From NCBI RefSeq assembly GCF_028476545.1, contig NW_026732690.1:162501-226500 (forward strand): a DNA stretch of 64,000 bases, read 5' to 3'. Source of the stretch: Physella acuta (taxonomy: Eukaryota > Mollusca > Gastropoda > Physidae). Positions 14,053 through 27,100 of this stretch are shown piece after piece. A program made the position numbers and the translations under genes. The notes under the pieces were generated by a model. It was not told the DNA's origin and ran no database searches. It worked only from the letters and a program-made list of their open reading frames with translations. Every line of letters begins with the position of its first letter. The first letter of the stretch is position 1.

Positions 14053-14840
14053 CTGAAATTAAAAAGAGGAATTTTTATTAACATCAATAACACATTACTG
14101 AAATTTATAGTATAGGCTTAGGCTGCCTATTGTTAACTTTATAGTAAACTAAAATTTACTAAACTATTATTAACAAGTTAACAAATAATTTTGTTGTAAA
14201 TTAAAATATACTGATCATACTACAACAACACTACAACCAGCAGTGCTGGGTGTGTTAGGCTGCCCTGAATGGTTGACGTTTGGGATGATTTTAGATACAG
14301 ATGTCTGATAATAGGTCTGAGACTCTTCCATAAAATAGGTGTGTTGGGTTGTTGTTAAGAGTAGTATTGTAATCTCGACTAATTTTGTGGTTAGAAATTA
14401 GGGTTAGGCATATGGTAGGACTAGGGTTGGATTTAGCGGTTAGGGACAGGGTTAGCATTGACATTACTAACTACCAGTGACCCCCCGTGTTAGGCCTGTA
14501 AAAGTTGAAAATCCAGAGATTTCATTAAAAAAAAAATGACATGACATAGACTAGATCTAGTTGAGCCATGATTGTTGTCATTTTGTGTGATAAAGAATTG
14601 ATAAAGATAAAATAAGATTGTAAACAACCAAATTGTTTTTTCACCTTATTAAAAAAAAATTGTATTTAGTTAATAGTTAGGGCCTACAACAATCACTTTT
14701 ACTTTAGACTTTAAGTAGGCCTACTACTGTTTCTGTTTAGTTTAGAGATTTTTTTTAGATCTAGTAGTGTAGTACTAGTAGGCTAATTCTAGTAGTAGAT
14801 CTAGAAAATCTAGTAGGCCTATTTAGTAGGCTATTTATTA

Positions 14841-14914
14841 GGCCGCATTTGCGCGGTTCGCTCCGCGTTACACGTAAGGCCGCCTTTGCGCAGTTCGCTC
14901 CGCGTTACGCTTAA
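14841..14914. repeat. GC-rich 37-bp unit duplicated in tandem
   Basis: Two adjacent units share GGCCGC, TTTGCGC, GTTCGCTCCGCGTTAC. Each can form a short hairpin (CGCGG/CCGCG in the first). The block is strikingly GC-rich against its AT-rich surroundings and lies about 0.8 kb upstream of the V-ATPase start codon. Its function is unknown. Confidence 0.6.
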
Positions 14915-15526
14915 TCTTTACCCTAGGTGGCACGCGATAAAAAAAACAGATATCAGGACTGCCCGATTTTTTTTTTCGTGGTAACAATTTAATGTTGACA
15001 GATCTAGATCGAGTTTAAGTGTATTTAGATCTCTATATTATTTCAACACCTACGAGTCTAGTACTTGTAAAAAAAACAGTACAGTGTAGTGTCAAGGAAA
15101 GTTTGTGAGGTCAGATGGGTCAGATGATAGTCCTAGATCTAGCAGCAACCTAGCTAAATCAAACTGTCCTTTAACCTTTAGGCCTAGCTAACTAGCATGC
15201 GTGATAGTAGTAGATCTAAGTCTATATTATTTATCCTTTAAAAAAAATCAATTTGCTTGATTGGGGAAAGGGGGGTGGGAGGAAGAGAGAAGTGAAGACA
15301 GACGATCTCGAGTGAACGTCTATGACGTATGCTTTAGGTCTGCTGAACTCAGTGACCTCGCCGACCGCGGGCCGTGGTGGGATTTTCCACTCACAGGATA
15401 GTAAACGTAAGGCAAGCAAGCAATCACGACAGTGACGATGTTTGGAAATTTTATTAAAAAAAAAAATCATAGTCTACGTCATATTTTCAATATGAAAAAA
15501 CAAATGTAAAAAAAAAATGTTAACCC

Positions 15527-15603
15527 CGGGTTCGAACTCTGAACTCCGGGTCTATGAACTTCAGACTACAGCTGGCACACTGTTGACTCAACCACAGCGG
15601 ATG
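15527..15603 (-). mobile_element. tRNA-derived SINE head (fragment)
   Basis: On the minus strand there is an A-box-like TGGTTGAGTCA followed about 50 bases later by a B-box GAGTTCGAACCC. The spacing is that of a Pol III promoter, but the fold does not give a proper tRNA, so a SINE head is the better reading. Confidence 0.45.
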
Positions 15604-17257
15604 TGATAGAGATGTCAAAAATAAGCATTTTCAATTGCAAGATGACAAATCGAACCTGCGAGATGCGTAGTATTTTCTTTAGGGGCCACGCTTAGCGAGA
15701 CGCGTAGTCACTTCGTATTTATTACCCGTTACCCTACACTGCCCTACACAATCTGGATCTATCTAGATCGAGACATCTCCAGATCTATTATAAATTATCT
15801 ATTCACAATTCACTGTCATTCAGTGATTCACTTTTATTTTTGATTTTTAGTCTTTCAAATTTCCTATTTTTAACTTTTAAAGCCTTAAGGCTTAACTTTT
15901 AAGTTTTTAACTTAAGGCTTAGGCTTAAGGCCTGAAGTGAATTAAAGAATAATTTTTAAATTCATTGTAAACAAACTCATTGCAAGCGAAAATTAGAACT
16001 TTTAATGGACACGAGCGAGAAAACTCTCAAAGGTATTTGAGAGGTGTATAAATTAGTTTAAAAATCAGGCACGGCGTAGTTACAATTAATATGGTTATAA
16101 AATCCTGTCTGTCTGGTTTTTTTCGGACTTTACTAAAGATTGGATGTATTTGATGTTTATAATATTTTCGGTAACTAAATAAAAATTAAAAAAAAAGCAA
16201 AAACAATTTGGTTTTCACGTGTAATGGCGACATAAACAATGGCATCCTGCTATTGGATAGGCCGCCATTGATTTTATTGTACACATTGTAAGCTAAAAAT
16301 AGAAAACTAGGTCATGGGGTTTTTAATTTGCATTGTTATTTAAAAACTTGATCTGCAAAGTTTTGTAAACAAATAGTTATCGATCACTAAGTTACTGTAC
16401 AGCCAATCAATATTTGTCTTACGAAAGTGAAACATCCGGTTATAACTTAGGCTTGATGAAAATAAATAGAAATGTAGTAGGGTTGTCGGCATCCGCCGAG
16501 TTTGCGGTAAAAACATGACCCGAAATCGCCCATTACTTTCTGATACCGGACCCACGAGATTTGGTTTTGCATACTAATAAGTTTTTAATTTATGGTAATT
16601 AATTAAGTTTAAAAGGTCATTTCCTAAGGTTAATTAAAAAGTAGAGTGGTTGTCCCTTAGTTTTAATGGCTTTGCGACCTGATTTCATGCTGTCTCTGCT
16701 TTGGTCTTCCCTCTGTATCAAGGTTAGTTTCAAATACGTTGGAATCTCGATTTTTTAAAAGATTCCTCTAGATGAGAGTAGATTACTGATCAGACATATC
16801 TTAAGTAATTGGAAATGAAATTTGTTTTTGGATATTTTGACTCCGACATTAGTTATACCCCTCCGAACGTAGTCACTGTATGTAGGTCACTCTGCCACCA
16901 TTGTTATATTTTTTCATCCCGATCTTCCTGCCTTTAAGTTTGATCAACTAATAACAGCATTCTTATGGCATGTGCAAACAAATCTAATTTTTTATTTCAA
17001 AATATATTTACATACCCATCTTAATTTTTTTAGCTCTAGTTCTAGTTTTGCAGAATATGTTTTTCCTAAAAATCCAATTTTGTCAGACTAGACTCTAGAC
17101 TGACAGGTTACCTGTCTGTTGCTATACACTAGCATTGTGCTAACTGTAATTTTAAGTATTCAAGTTCTACTAACCCTTAGATATAGTTATATGCTGAAAA
17201 TCAGAATCCATACACAATTCACACATAAAAACATTGATCTGATAACTTCATTTCACT

Positions 17258-17620
17258 TATTACAAAATGGCTTTTATATGGACTACTTCACCTGCCCAAA
17301 ATAACAAGGCAGTTATAGACACATTACAGTGTTCAAGTCATTTACTTTAGATTTCTGACTATGGAGTTCTTTCATTCACTGTATTTATGTAAAATATTGC
17401 TTTAGAAACATTTTCATATTTGCGCAGCAGTTTTATAACAAAATGGCTTAAAGATGGACTCTACTTCACCTGCTCAAAATAATGAGGCAATTATATGCAC
17501 ATAACAGTGTTCAAGTCATTTACTTTAGATTTCTAACTTTGTAGTTCTTTCATTTGCTGTATTTGTATAAAATATGGCTTTAGAAACATTTTCATATTTG
17601 CGCAGCACACAGTTTTTTGG
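17258..17620. repeat. 180-bp direct tandem duplication
   Basis: The segment running from 'aaaatggctt' through 'acagtgttcaagtcattt' to 'catatttgcgcagca' occurs twice in a row (about 17258-17440 and 17442-17620), with scattered substitutions and small indels. Confidence 0.8.
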
Positions 17621-19066
17621 GGTTATGGGAGGAAGCCAACACAAAAATATAAGTTCTGTATTATTTTTATTAATTTCAACAGCATTTACAAGTTCTATAT
17701 ACTATATATCATTCTAGTTAAACTCTGCAAATATGAACAAAATACAACTGCAAGTAAAATAACTATGCTCAATTTATTCAGGTATACCATGACTTGTCAC
17801 AATTGGCCAATGCAAAAGCAAGGGGATTCCACCCCTCACAAAAAAATTCGCCAAAAAAAAACTATTTGAGCTAGACAGAAAATCTTTTTTGTTTAGTTTT
17901 CATATAGTTGAGCTCTACAAGAATATGTAATTTTTATTTTTATATGATGATTAGTGTTTTTTTACCTAAATCCCTAAATGTAGCCTTAAACTCAACAAAT
18001 TATTTTCAAGTTCTCTGGATTTGCAACTTTTATAGCATTGATTCTAAAAATATAAAATTTGTAAATTAATTTTAGGCTTAAGTTTTTATTTTTTATTTTT
18101 TTTTTACGGTCTAAATCTAAAAAGCACGTTTTTATTCCATGTCAACAATACTAATTACTATGGAAGGAATCTCGTCAACTCGCTCGCCTCCATTTAAAAA
18201 CATTGCTTCTCTTGTGAGATCCATTAGAACAACATTTATTTTAAAATAAAACACATTTTTAAAACTTAATTCTGACTTACCTGACCAACTTCTCAGGTGA
18301 GTATCAAGGACAACACTAATACCTTTGGTCACAAGTGTTGTATTAAATTCAAACTTCCTGTCATTTCTCAATCATATGACGAGAGGAAGTCATGTTGCTT
18401 AATTTTGGCTAATGCTCGACACAACAAATTTGTATGCTTTTCTGTAGTTACATATATTCGTATATTACACTATATTAAAAGATAATTTTTAAAAACTGCT
18501 TAATTATCGGGGGGGGGGGAACATTAATTAATTTTTTTTAAATATATTCATTATTTTTTTATACTTTGCTGGGGGGGGGGGGGTAGGAGAGGAGGGGCAG
18601 TAGACTCCCCTCTACATCTTTTTTTTTTTAATAAATAAAAACACATTTTAAATTTTAATTGAATGGTATTGCATAACTAAAATTACTAAAATAAAAGACT
18701 TGCTCAGACTTGCTAATTACTAATTAGTTTAACAGCGCGATTAATTTTTTTTAAAAACAATCTAATTACTTTTTTAAAATAATTAAGCATCGAATAATTT
18801 ATTAATTACGTCAAGTGTTTTATGTTAGATTGTATTGTCATCATTCTACTTTTCCATTTTGAAATGGTTCGCTAAAGGACAAAAGTGGTTGAATTTCGCG
18901 ATCAAGTTTCGACCCATAATTGACCAATAATTGTCAATAATTGACGACAGACAAAAGCACGACAACAATCAAGCTAAATAAAAGCTTGTAAAAAATATTT
19001 ATAATACCCACTTTTTATACATGCGCTAAAAAGTCGAAAATAAATTTCTTTTAAAGTCTGATAATG

Positions 19067-19257
19067 CAGAGGCGTAGCGACCCTTCCCGGCGCCCGGGGA
19101 CACACTTTTCGATTTGCACCCCCCTCAAGATTTCGATTTGCACCCCACCCCCCCCCTCAAACTTTTGATTTGCACCCCCCTCAAATTTTCAATTTATTTT
19201 TCCGACCCTTTTTGGCGCCCGGGGACATATGTTAATGTCGCCCTCGCTACGCTACTG
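19067..19257. mobile_element. hAT-like MITE, copy 1
   Basis: It is bounded by inverted ends CAGAGGCGTAGCG and CGCTACGCTACTG and flanked by a perfect 8-bp target duplication TGATAATG (19059-19066 and 19258-19265). An 8-bp duplication with CAG...CTG ends points to the hAT superfamily. It is non-coding and filled with C-rich runs spaced by 'gatttgcacc'. Confidence 0.8.
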
Positions 19258-19945
19258 TGATAATGTGTCATTTAAAGGAAAGCGTGGGTCGCTTTATATT
19301 ATAATCATGTCATACTCAATCTCAACTGTATTGAACATCCTTAGATCTACATACGACGCTTTTTTTTATAACTATAACTATAACTATTTATTTAAAAAAT
19401 TAACAGTGATAGTGATGCGTTATTAGAACTAGGCTATAAAATATGTTTAAAGAGAATCATTTTTTCACCTTCTTTTTTAGTGCTTTTTTTTAAAAAAAAA
19501 AGCTTGCTTCTATTAACTTACTCTATATAGAAATATATAAAGGTGTAGGCCTAGATTCTATATACTATATAGATCTAGATCTAGTTCTAGTATTTATTAC
19601 TACCTCTAGATCTAGATCTAATAATCTAGGCCTATTTATTTAATAACTATTTATTACTTTTTAAGTAGCCTACTTAAAATTATATTAGAGTAACTTCCCT
19701 TCCTTACTAAGCAAAAGTTTTTGAAGACACATTGTTTTTACTTGGCTTAGAATTAGATCTTTATTTTAATGTTCTAATCTACATTTCTAGATTCTAGATT
19801 AAAATCTAGATCTAATCTAGTAGTAGATCTAGAAATAGTAGAAATAGTTTATGTACATGTTTAATTAAATTGTCTTGTAATTTTTATTTTTGTGTTAATA
19901 AAATAAATTATTCGATTGATGATTGGTTTTGAATAGTTTTGATGG

Positions 19946-20116
19946 ATGGATCATTCATTGGATAGAGAAGGACAGTTGTTAAGTACAAGAAAGTTGAAAC
20001 GCCTGGAATCTAAAAAAAGAAAAGCAGTAGCATTTCTTTCGTTATTGAGCAGCAGTGCTACTGCTGCTGGAACAAGATCTAGAACTCTAAGAAGAACGTC
20101 TGCAATGAGTGCTACG
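19946..20116 (+). CDS. Candidate first coding exon of the REXO5-like gene
   Basis: This open stretch starts MDHSLDREG and is rich in basic residues (KLKRLESKKRKA), resembling the basic N-terminus of RNA exonucleases. After ...SAMSAT there is a possible donor (ACG|GTACAA at 20117). Spliced to the acceptor at 21185-21186, it would enter the next exon in frame ahead of its ATG at 21191. The same frame runs on unspliced to a stop at 20165, so it may instead be an unrelated short open frame. Confidence 0.35.
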
Positions 20117-20503
20117 GTACAAACTGAAGCAATAGAACTGCTATCACATCCCCCAGAACAGGCATAACAAACACTTTTTTAATTTATATAATAAATAATA
20201 AATAATATAATTAAATATATAGATCTAATTATATAAGGGGCCTATGCCTTATCTATATTAATTAATAATTAGAGTACAACCCACAATCCTGGCTGTAGCT
20301 TAGGCTTAAATTTTACATTCTTCAGTGTCAGTATCAGCCTGTAGAGTCATAGTAATCAGTTAATACTATAACTAGTTAGGCCTAGGCACTACTATACTAT
20401 ATTATATAAAACGAAGTGAGTACTCGGAAGAAGATTTTTCTCCCCAACGTCTCCACTTAGTCGGCAAAAGATAGCTCTGCGCATGCGCCGCAGTGACCTA
20501 TGG

Positions 20504-20640
20504 CTAGGGTTAGGGCTAGAATGAGGGTTAGGGGTAGGATTAGGGATAGGGTTAGGGATATGATTAGGGATAGGATTAGGGTTAGGGATAGGATTAGGGA
20601 TAGGGTTAGGGATAGGATTAGAGTTGGTGTTAGGGTTCTG
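20504..20640 (+). repeat. Degenerate telomere-like repeat array
   Basis: About 20 imperfect units of TTAGGG, ATAGGG and ATTAGG in one orientation. TTAGGG is the usual animal (including molluscan) telomere unit. The array is diverged and lies between genes, so it is an interstitial telomere-like satellite and not a chromosome end. Confidence 0.7.
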
Positions 20641-21190
20641 CGGCTGTAAACACACACATGCGCAGTACCATCGAAAATATCACCGCAAAGGCAAGTCGTA
20701 GTTTCTCTCCATTGCTCATGCGTATCGCATGCGTATCTTATTCCGGCTAGCATCGGCCTATATAATATTATAAGCAACAGTTACCACACTCACAGAGGCG
20801 TAGATGGGATGGGGTAACTAGATCAACAAATGATTGTTAATGTTATTTTTTAATTAAAAAATTAGGACTAATATTACAAATTCAAATGAGATCGAGATCT
20901 AGGCCTGTACACATTTATTTACATCCTGTTTAAATTTAAAAAAAAAAACCAGTGACAAAATACCGTCCCTGTAAAATGATACATTGTCACAAAGTATCTG
21001 TCACTATCTTCAGTCTGTCCAACACTGGAACTTAGAACCTTTGGCTTCCCTCCTACAGTTATAAGTATCAATAAAGCCAGTGACAAATATGCCTTGATCC
21101 AAATTGCTAATCGCCTTAAAAATTCCTTACTTAGGACTATTACAATATAACATTAAAACTAATGATGTCTTTTTTGAATAATTTTAGAAA

Positions 21191-24100
21191 ATGGAAATCA
21201 CAAAAGGAGAGGGGGACGATGATGAAAGTAGTAAAGACCCATTACTTGAAATGAAGAAAGTCATGAGAGAGAGAAAAAGAATGATTATGGTAACTTTTTA
21301 ATGATAACATTCAACTTGACTGCAATTTGTTTTGTATCTGTAGATGCTTGTTCTTTTCATTACATGCTTTTTCTGCCAGTGAGTTGATTTGTGGTCAAAG
21401 CTTATATAACTCAGTTTTGACCCATTTCTAATGCAGCAACGTCCATATACATTTCTTTTCAATGACAACACTAGAATATTTCAATGGATATTAAATAAAT
21501 CATTAAAAATTAGGGGTTGGCGTGGTCGAGTCGGTAAAGCTCATGGTTGCTAAACCGAAAAGTCTCGAGTTCGAACCCTCGGGCAGATGAGGCTCGTTAG
21601 TTGGGGACAGCCACTCTTCTAGGAGAGACAACTCCAAAATCAAACAACTGCTGCCTTGTAGTTTGTTCTTGGTTGGACAAAGGCTATGGAAGCAAATCCA
21701 AAAAGAAAAGCAGGATGAAATCGGAGTCAATGGCCTCAATGGCGCATAACCAGTTGACACGTATCCTTAATTGTGATGGAGGTGTGGTAGAGTAGGCAAA
21801 AGTTCATGGTTGATAAAATTCGAAAAAGTCTTGAGTTCAAACCCTCTGGCAGATAAGGCTCGATCCCCTCCAACACTAAACATTAAGAACAAAGATATTT
21901 CAAAGATAATTCAAAGATAATTTTTATTCTATCTAGCAAATTAAAGTTTGATTTTCTTATTTTTATTGCATTTTTTGAAAATTAAAATGTTTAAAAAAAA
22001 TAAGTATTTGCTTGTTTATTTTTTAACATTTCAATTTTTGCATTTGATATGGATAGTTTGTTAATATTTGCTAAGAAACTTCATTTGTTTTTAAAATGTT
22101 TTATTCATTTTGCATAGCAAAAGCCAAAATTGTTCCTTACACTAGAAGAAACAGTTCCATTTCGTACTGTATCAGATGAACCTATCAGTGAGGAGGAATA
22201 TCCCCCTTTGTTTGTTATGGATCTCCAGCAGCTTCTACTCTATGGCATACAGGGAAACATGGCGAGCTTCAAACCAAGGTTATAAGTTACTCTCTTTTTA
22301 CAAGTTTTTACTTTGGTCACAATGTACGGATGTCTGTGGGCGTGTGTTTGTGTCGAATCTTGTAACTCAATTTTGACCCATTTCTAAGTCCATTTCCAAC
22401 AATGCATTTCCAATCAAATTTAATATTAGTTTTTATAACAAAGGGAGATAACAAAATTAAGGTATAGTAGGATACCAATCACTCTGGATAGCTGGTTTTC
22501 ATGACATTTAATTACAAAGATTTTTACAAGAGACAAGTTACTAAAGAGCAGACAAGAAAACTCATGTCGAGGGATTTGTATAAAGGAATACTAGTGATAT
22601 TAAGTTGTTAGGTTAAAAAGTAAACCTAAGAAAAAAAAATATAGTACACATTTTAAAAAAAAAAATTAGTATTAGCTTACTCTTCACAACGCTTAAATAA
22701 TAAAAAGTAGAAAATAAAATTAGTATGAAAACCTTTATAAAATACACTAGAGTAAGAAAGCAAACATACATTTTCTTAAGCAATAATAGTAAAAATAAAA
22801 AGCTTTGTTGAAAAATGAAAAGGTCTGTGGAGTGACCAATGCCTTTTTTTTACTATTATAGCTAAGGAAAATTTGTATATTTTTTACCTGTTATTTTTAC
22901 TTGCTTCAGTTTTAGATTCAGCAGAAATTTAATATTTTATATAATTGATGATACTTTTTAAAAATATTTAAAAAAAAATTAACTGTTATGTATAGTATGT
23001 TTTTAATATGTATATTTTAAAAAATTACATAAACTAATAATTGAAGGAAAATATAATCTCTTACCCAATACTTCAGTGGTAGGACTTATTTTTATCAGCC
23101 CAGACTATTCCCCTGATTTTCTGCTCACAGTTCTTTGTATTAATTAAAATCTTACATTACCCCCAGTCATAAATAGTAGGAACTAATTGAGTAAAAGGAT
23201 AAAACATTCATTTATTAGATGTAGTTATAAAAATGTTTTATAATAATTGCACATTTGAAATTATTTTGTTTTTAGGTGGTGTAAGTTGCTACGAGTGGCC
23301 AAGGTCTCATCAGTTGTTCTTTTGATGATAGATGGACTGAGCCATAACGATTACACAGAAAACAAAACTAGTTTTAAATTCATTTCAGGAACATTTGAAT
23401 CTGTAAGCAAACAACATTATAATATTATAGCCTCATTAAAAATTAAAAAGTGCTGTAATTGAACTTAACAAAACAATATTTCTGAACTTTTGAGCGTGAT
23501 ATAACTAACTTAGTTAGCAAAATGTTATATTCTTTTTTTTCAGCTTGTTGAAATGGTTTGCCCATTACAATATGGGCAGAGTTTGGACTCTGAATTGTAC
23601 AATGTACCTCTTAGTGTGTCACAGCTGAAGAAAGTGAATGTTAGAGGTAAACAAATCAATGCTTGTATAATTCATTAAAGCAGTATTTTTTTATTCATGA
23701 ATATGAATATCTAGTACACTAAAAGACATTTAAATAACAATATTTAATACATATGCTGTACTTTATTCATACCAGTGCCTAAAAGTATTCGTGATAAAGT
23801 GTTTACCAAAATCGATCAGCCAGTTGCAAAGAATAGCAATGATAAATTGTCGCGCACATGCTTGCTGCTAAGTACCTATCAAATGATGCTAGAAGGCTAT
23901 CCATTACCTATAATCACTAATAAGAGTAAGTAAACATTTTTAAATTCATTTTTGCTTAAGTATTTTGAATATTTGCTTATACAGATACTCCAATTAATGT
24001 TTAAAATAACAAGATATGTGCTAGAAAATGTATACGCATTGTATGTTATTGCTGAAATGTGTATTCCTTTTTGTGATCTTTAACAGGAAAATACCATAAT

Positions 24101-27100
24101 TGTCTACACAAAAGATTGTTATAAAAAAGTGTACTAGAAAATGTATAAGCATTGTATGTTAATGCTAAAATGTGTATTCCTTTTTGTGATCTTTAACAGG
24201 GAAGTACCATAATTTTGTCTACACAAAAGATTGTTATAAAAAAGTGACTGCTAGTAGCCCAATGTTTGCACTTGATTGTGAAATGGTATGAAATTGAGTA
24301 ATTTCTATCATATCTCTGAATTCCTGTTAGTAGGCCTACTTTGACCATATAAACTAATTTGTGTTCCATTATTTATGTTTATTTATTACCCAATAAAATA
24401 GTTTGTATTAAAATTTTAAAAGTAATATTTATTTTATGTTTTAATGTAAATGATATTTGCTTAATTTAGTGTTTAACAAGTATAAGACAGAATGAATTGA
24501 CTAGAGTATCAATAGTAGCGGAAAATGGGGATCTACTATTTGACTCGTTTGTAAAGCCTAAAAACAGAATAATTAACTATTTAACAAGGTTTGGTTGTAT
24601 AACTTCTTTTCCTAATTCTTTTTTAACTAATTACAATTTAGAATATACCAGTTGTTTCAAATAATTAAATTAAATTAATTATTTTTTCATTTTATAAGAA
24701 TTTTTTGTACAAGAATTTAAAATATATACATTTTTAAGATAAGGCTAATTTTTAACAGTCATGGTTTAAATGTGAGTGAAAAATGCTGCTTTTAGGTATA
24801 GTGGTATCACAAAAGAAATTTTGGACCCAGTCAAGACAACACTTGAGGATGTTCAAAATGAAATCAGAAGACTTCTTCCTGCTGATGCTATATTATGTGG
24901 ACAATCTCTTAACTGTGATCTTTTAGCTCTCAAGGTAAATGTTAAATTATAATAATTATAACCCAGTTTACAGCTTTGTAGCTGTGGATTGAAACAAGGA
25001 GTAGAAAACAGCTGAGGTCTAATGCTCCACAAGAAGTAAAAAAGACTAAGAAATATATTTGTTTGATTCATGTAATCTATATATATGATTCTCTTCTTGG
25101 AGACGCTAGAAAACAAGCTGTAAGTGCTCTCACTACCACCCACCCCTACATGGTCTGGTGAGCTGTGGTTCACGCTAAATGTTTAAATTCGTAGAGCCGG
25201 GTTTAGTGACGGCTATTAGGGGCAGATAATTTAGTTTGAAACGATTTGAAACTTAGGGGAGGTAACTAAGAGGAGGCTGCTTTATAGAGGGGGGGGGGGG
25301 GTATAGGGTAGGGGTTGGGGGAAAGGAGGGTGGGGGTAGTATCGTCCTTAATGACCTACTGATAGTGTTTGAAGCAAATATTTTCAGTGGCAGCATTGGT
25401 ACTGTCGAATTCACAAATTATGAATTACTGAAAAGTAGAAAATAAAACAACAAAATAGCGGCGTATGATATGCTGCGGGTCGGCTCGCTATGTTTATATC
25501 CTTATGATACATTCTGAATTGTGATTTTGTTTAATGGTATTGTTCTTTTTAACATGGATTCAATGATTATTTGTAGATGTTCCATCCTTATGTGATTGAC
25601 ACCAGCATAATCTTTAACATGTCAGGAAACAGAAAAGTTAAAGCTGGGCTTAGAAAGTTGACACAATTTTTCTTAGGGTAAGTTCAAAATAGACACAATG
25701 TTTCTTAGGGTAAGTTTAACAGGTCCTGACAATTTTTTTTTTAAACCTTGGTCGCTTTTTTTTTTAAAGAAAGTGTAATATTTGAAAAATTAAGCTTGAG
25801 ATAAATTTCCAATTTGAATTGAACCTTTATCTTTACAGTATTCTTAAATTAAAAAAAAAAACCAATTTAAACTTAGATTTTAATACCAACCTTCATATGG
25901 ATTAACCATTTTAATACCCACCCTCTTACTGATTAACCAGAATGCACAAAAAGTATTCAATTAGAAGTTTTTTATGCATTTTTTAATCCATTCTTTTTAA
26001 ATTGTATAAATTTTATTTAGAATATATTGTTTCCTGTACTGAGAAATCCCCTTTTACTTTTGTTATTAGTCGTACAATTCAGGCCAATCCCAGTGGTCAC
26101 TGCTCCACAGAAGATGCAATCGCAACTCTTGATCTAGTCAAGTTGAAGCTATCTAAGGGTAATAATTTTGCTTTCTTTATTTTATTGAAATTTTCCATAA
26201 TTAATTAACCCCCTTACACATGAGTTTATGTTATCAGTTAATAAGAAAAAAATATTTTTTTTGTACTTTTTTTTAAAGGGCTTGAGTTTGGAGATGCTAC
26301 TCTGAGTGGCATTTACTTTCCAGACATTCGGACATATTTCACAGAAAATAGTGGTGGCAGTAGTAAAACTGCCTCTGAAAATGTTGAACTGGAGAGCAGT
26401 GAACTAGCTGATCGTAATGACAACTGTTCAATGGAAATTGGGAACAGTTTGCTGAAGAGAGATCACAGTGGAGAAATGAAATCCCATAATGAGCAGCAAC
26501 TTTTAAATTTTAAAGCAAATGGATCATCATCATCATCCAGCTCTGACTCAGAAGATGAGAGCAGTCTTGCAAATCAGTCCAAGAAGCAAAAACTTTCCCA
26601 AGATGACTCTTCTTGTTCACAAACTGAATCCGACTCAAAGATTAATGATGTTCCTATTGTTCCATCATTTAAATCAACAATAGAAAAAGTTCAGCTTCAG
26701 CAATGTTTATTCAATCAAGCTAACAGTGTTCATGTTTCTCACAGTTTTTTTAAACTCGTTAATGAGGCAGGAAGAACAGGTGAATATTCACTTTTTGGTT
26801 TTAGTTTTACTTTCAAAATGTTGAATATGGACTGATAACTATAGTTTATCAAATATACTGTACTAAGTAAGCCAATTTTTATTTTTAAAGCATTTATAAT
26901 GAAGTAAATACAAATAGTTTTATCTACAGTTACTTACTCTCATAGTTAATTTAATCTTCTATTTTCAGCTTGCATGATAGACAGAGACACTATTACAGAA
27001 AAGTATAGTTCTGAATGTATAGAAAAAATAACAGTCACCACAGACTCTGAAGCGAGACGAGCCGCTAAGTCATTTGTACAGTCCAAAGAGTTTGTGTGGG

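Larger units (their letters stand above)
14053..19945. other. Divergent intergenic region between V-ATPase a and REXO5
   Basis: About 5.9 kb between two genes read in opposite directions, so promoters for both should lie here or in unseen first introns. It contains clusters of AGATCT and AGGCCT words (14.68-15.21 kb and 19.54-19.84 kb), a GC-rich 37-bp duplication at 14841-14914, a tRNA-like SINE head at 15527-15603, a direct duplication at 17258-17620, poly-G runs at 18510-18582 and a hAT-like MITE at 19067-19257. No convincing coding sequence was found. Confidence 0.6.

Noticed and set aside
21511-21885. Possible tRNA genes
   Set aside because: A and B boxes are present, but the acceptor stems do not pair and two heads are in tandem, which fits SINEs.
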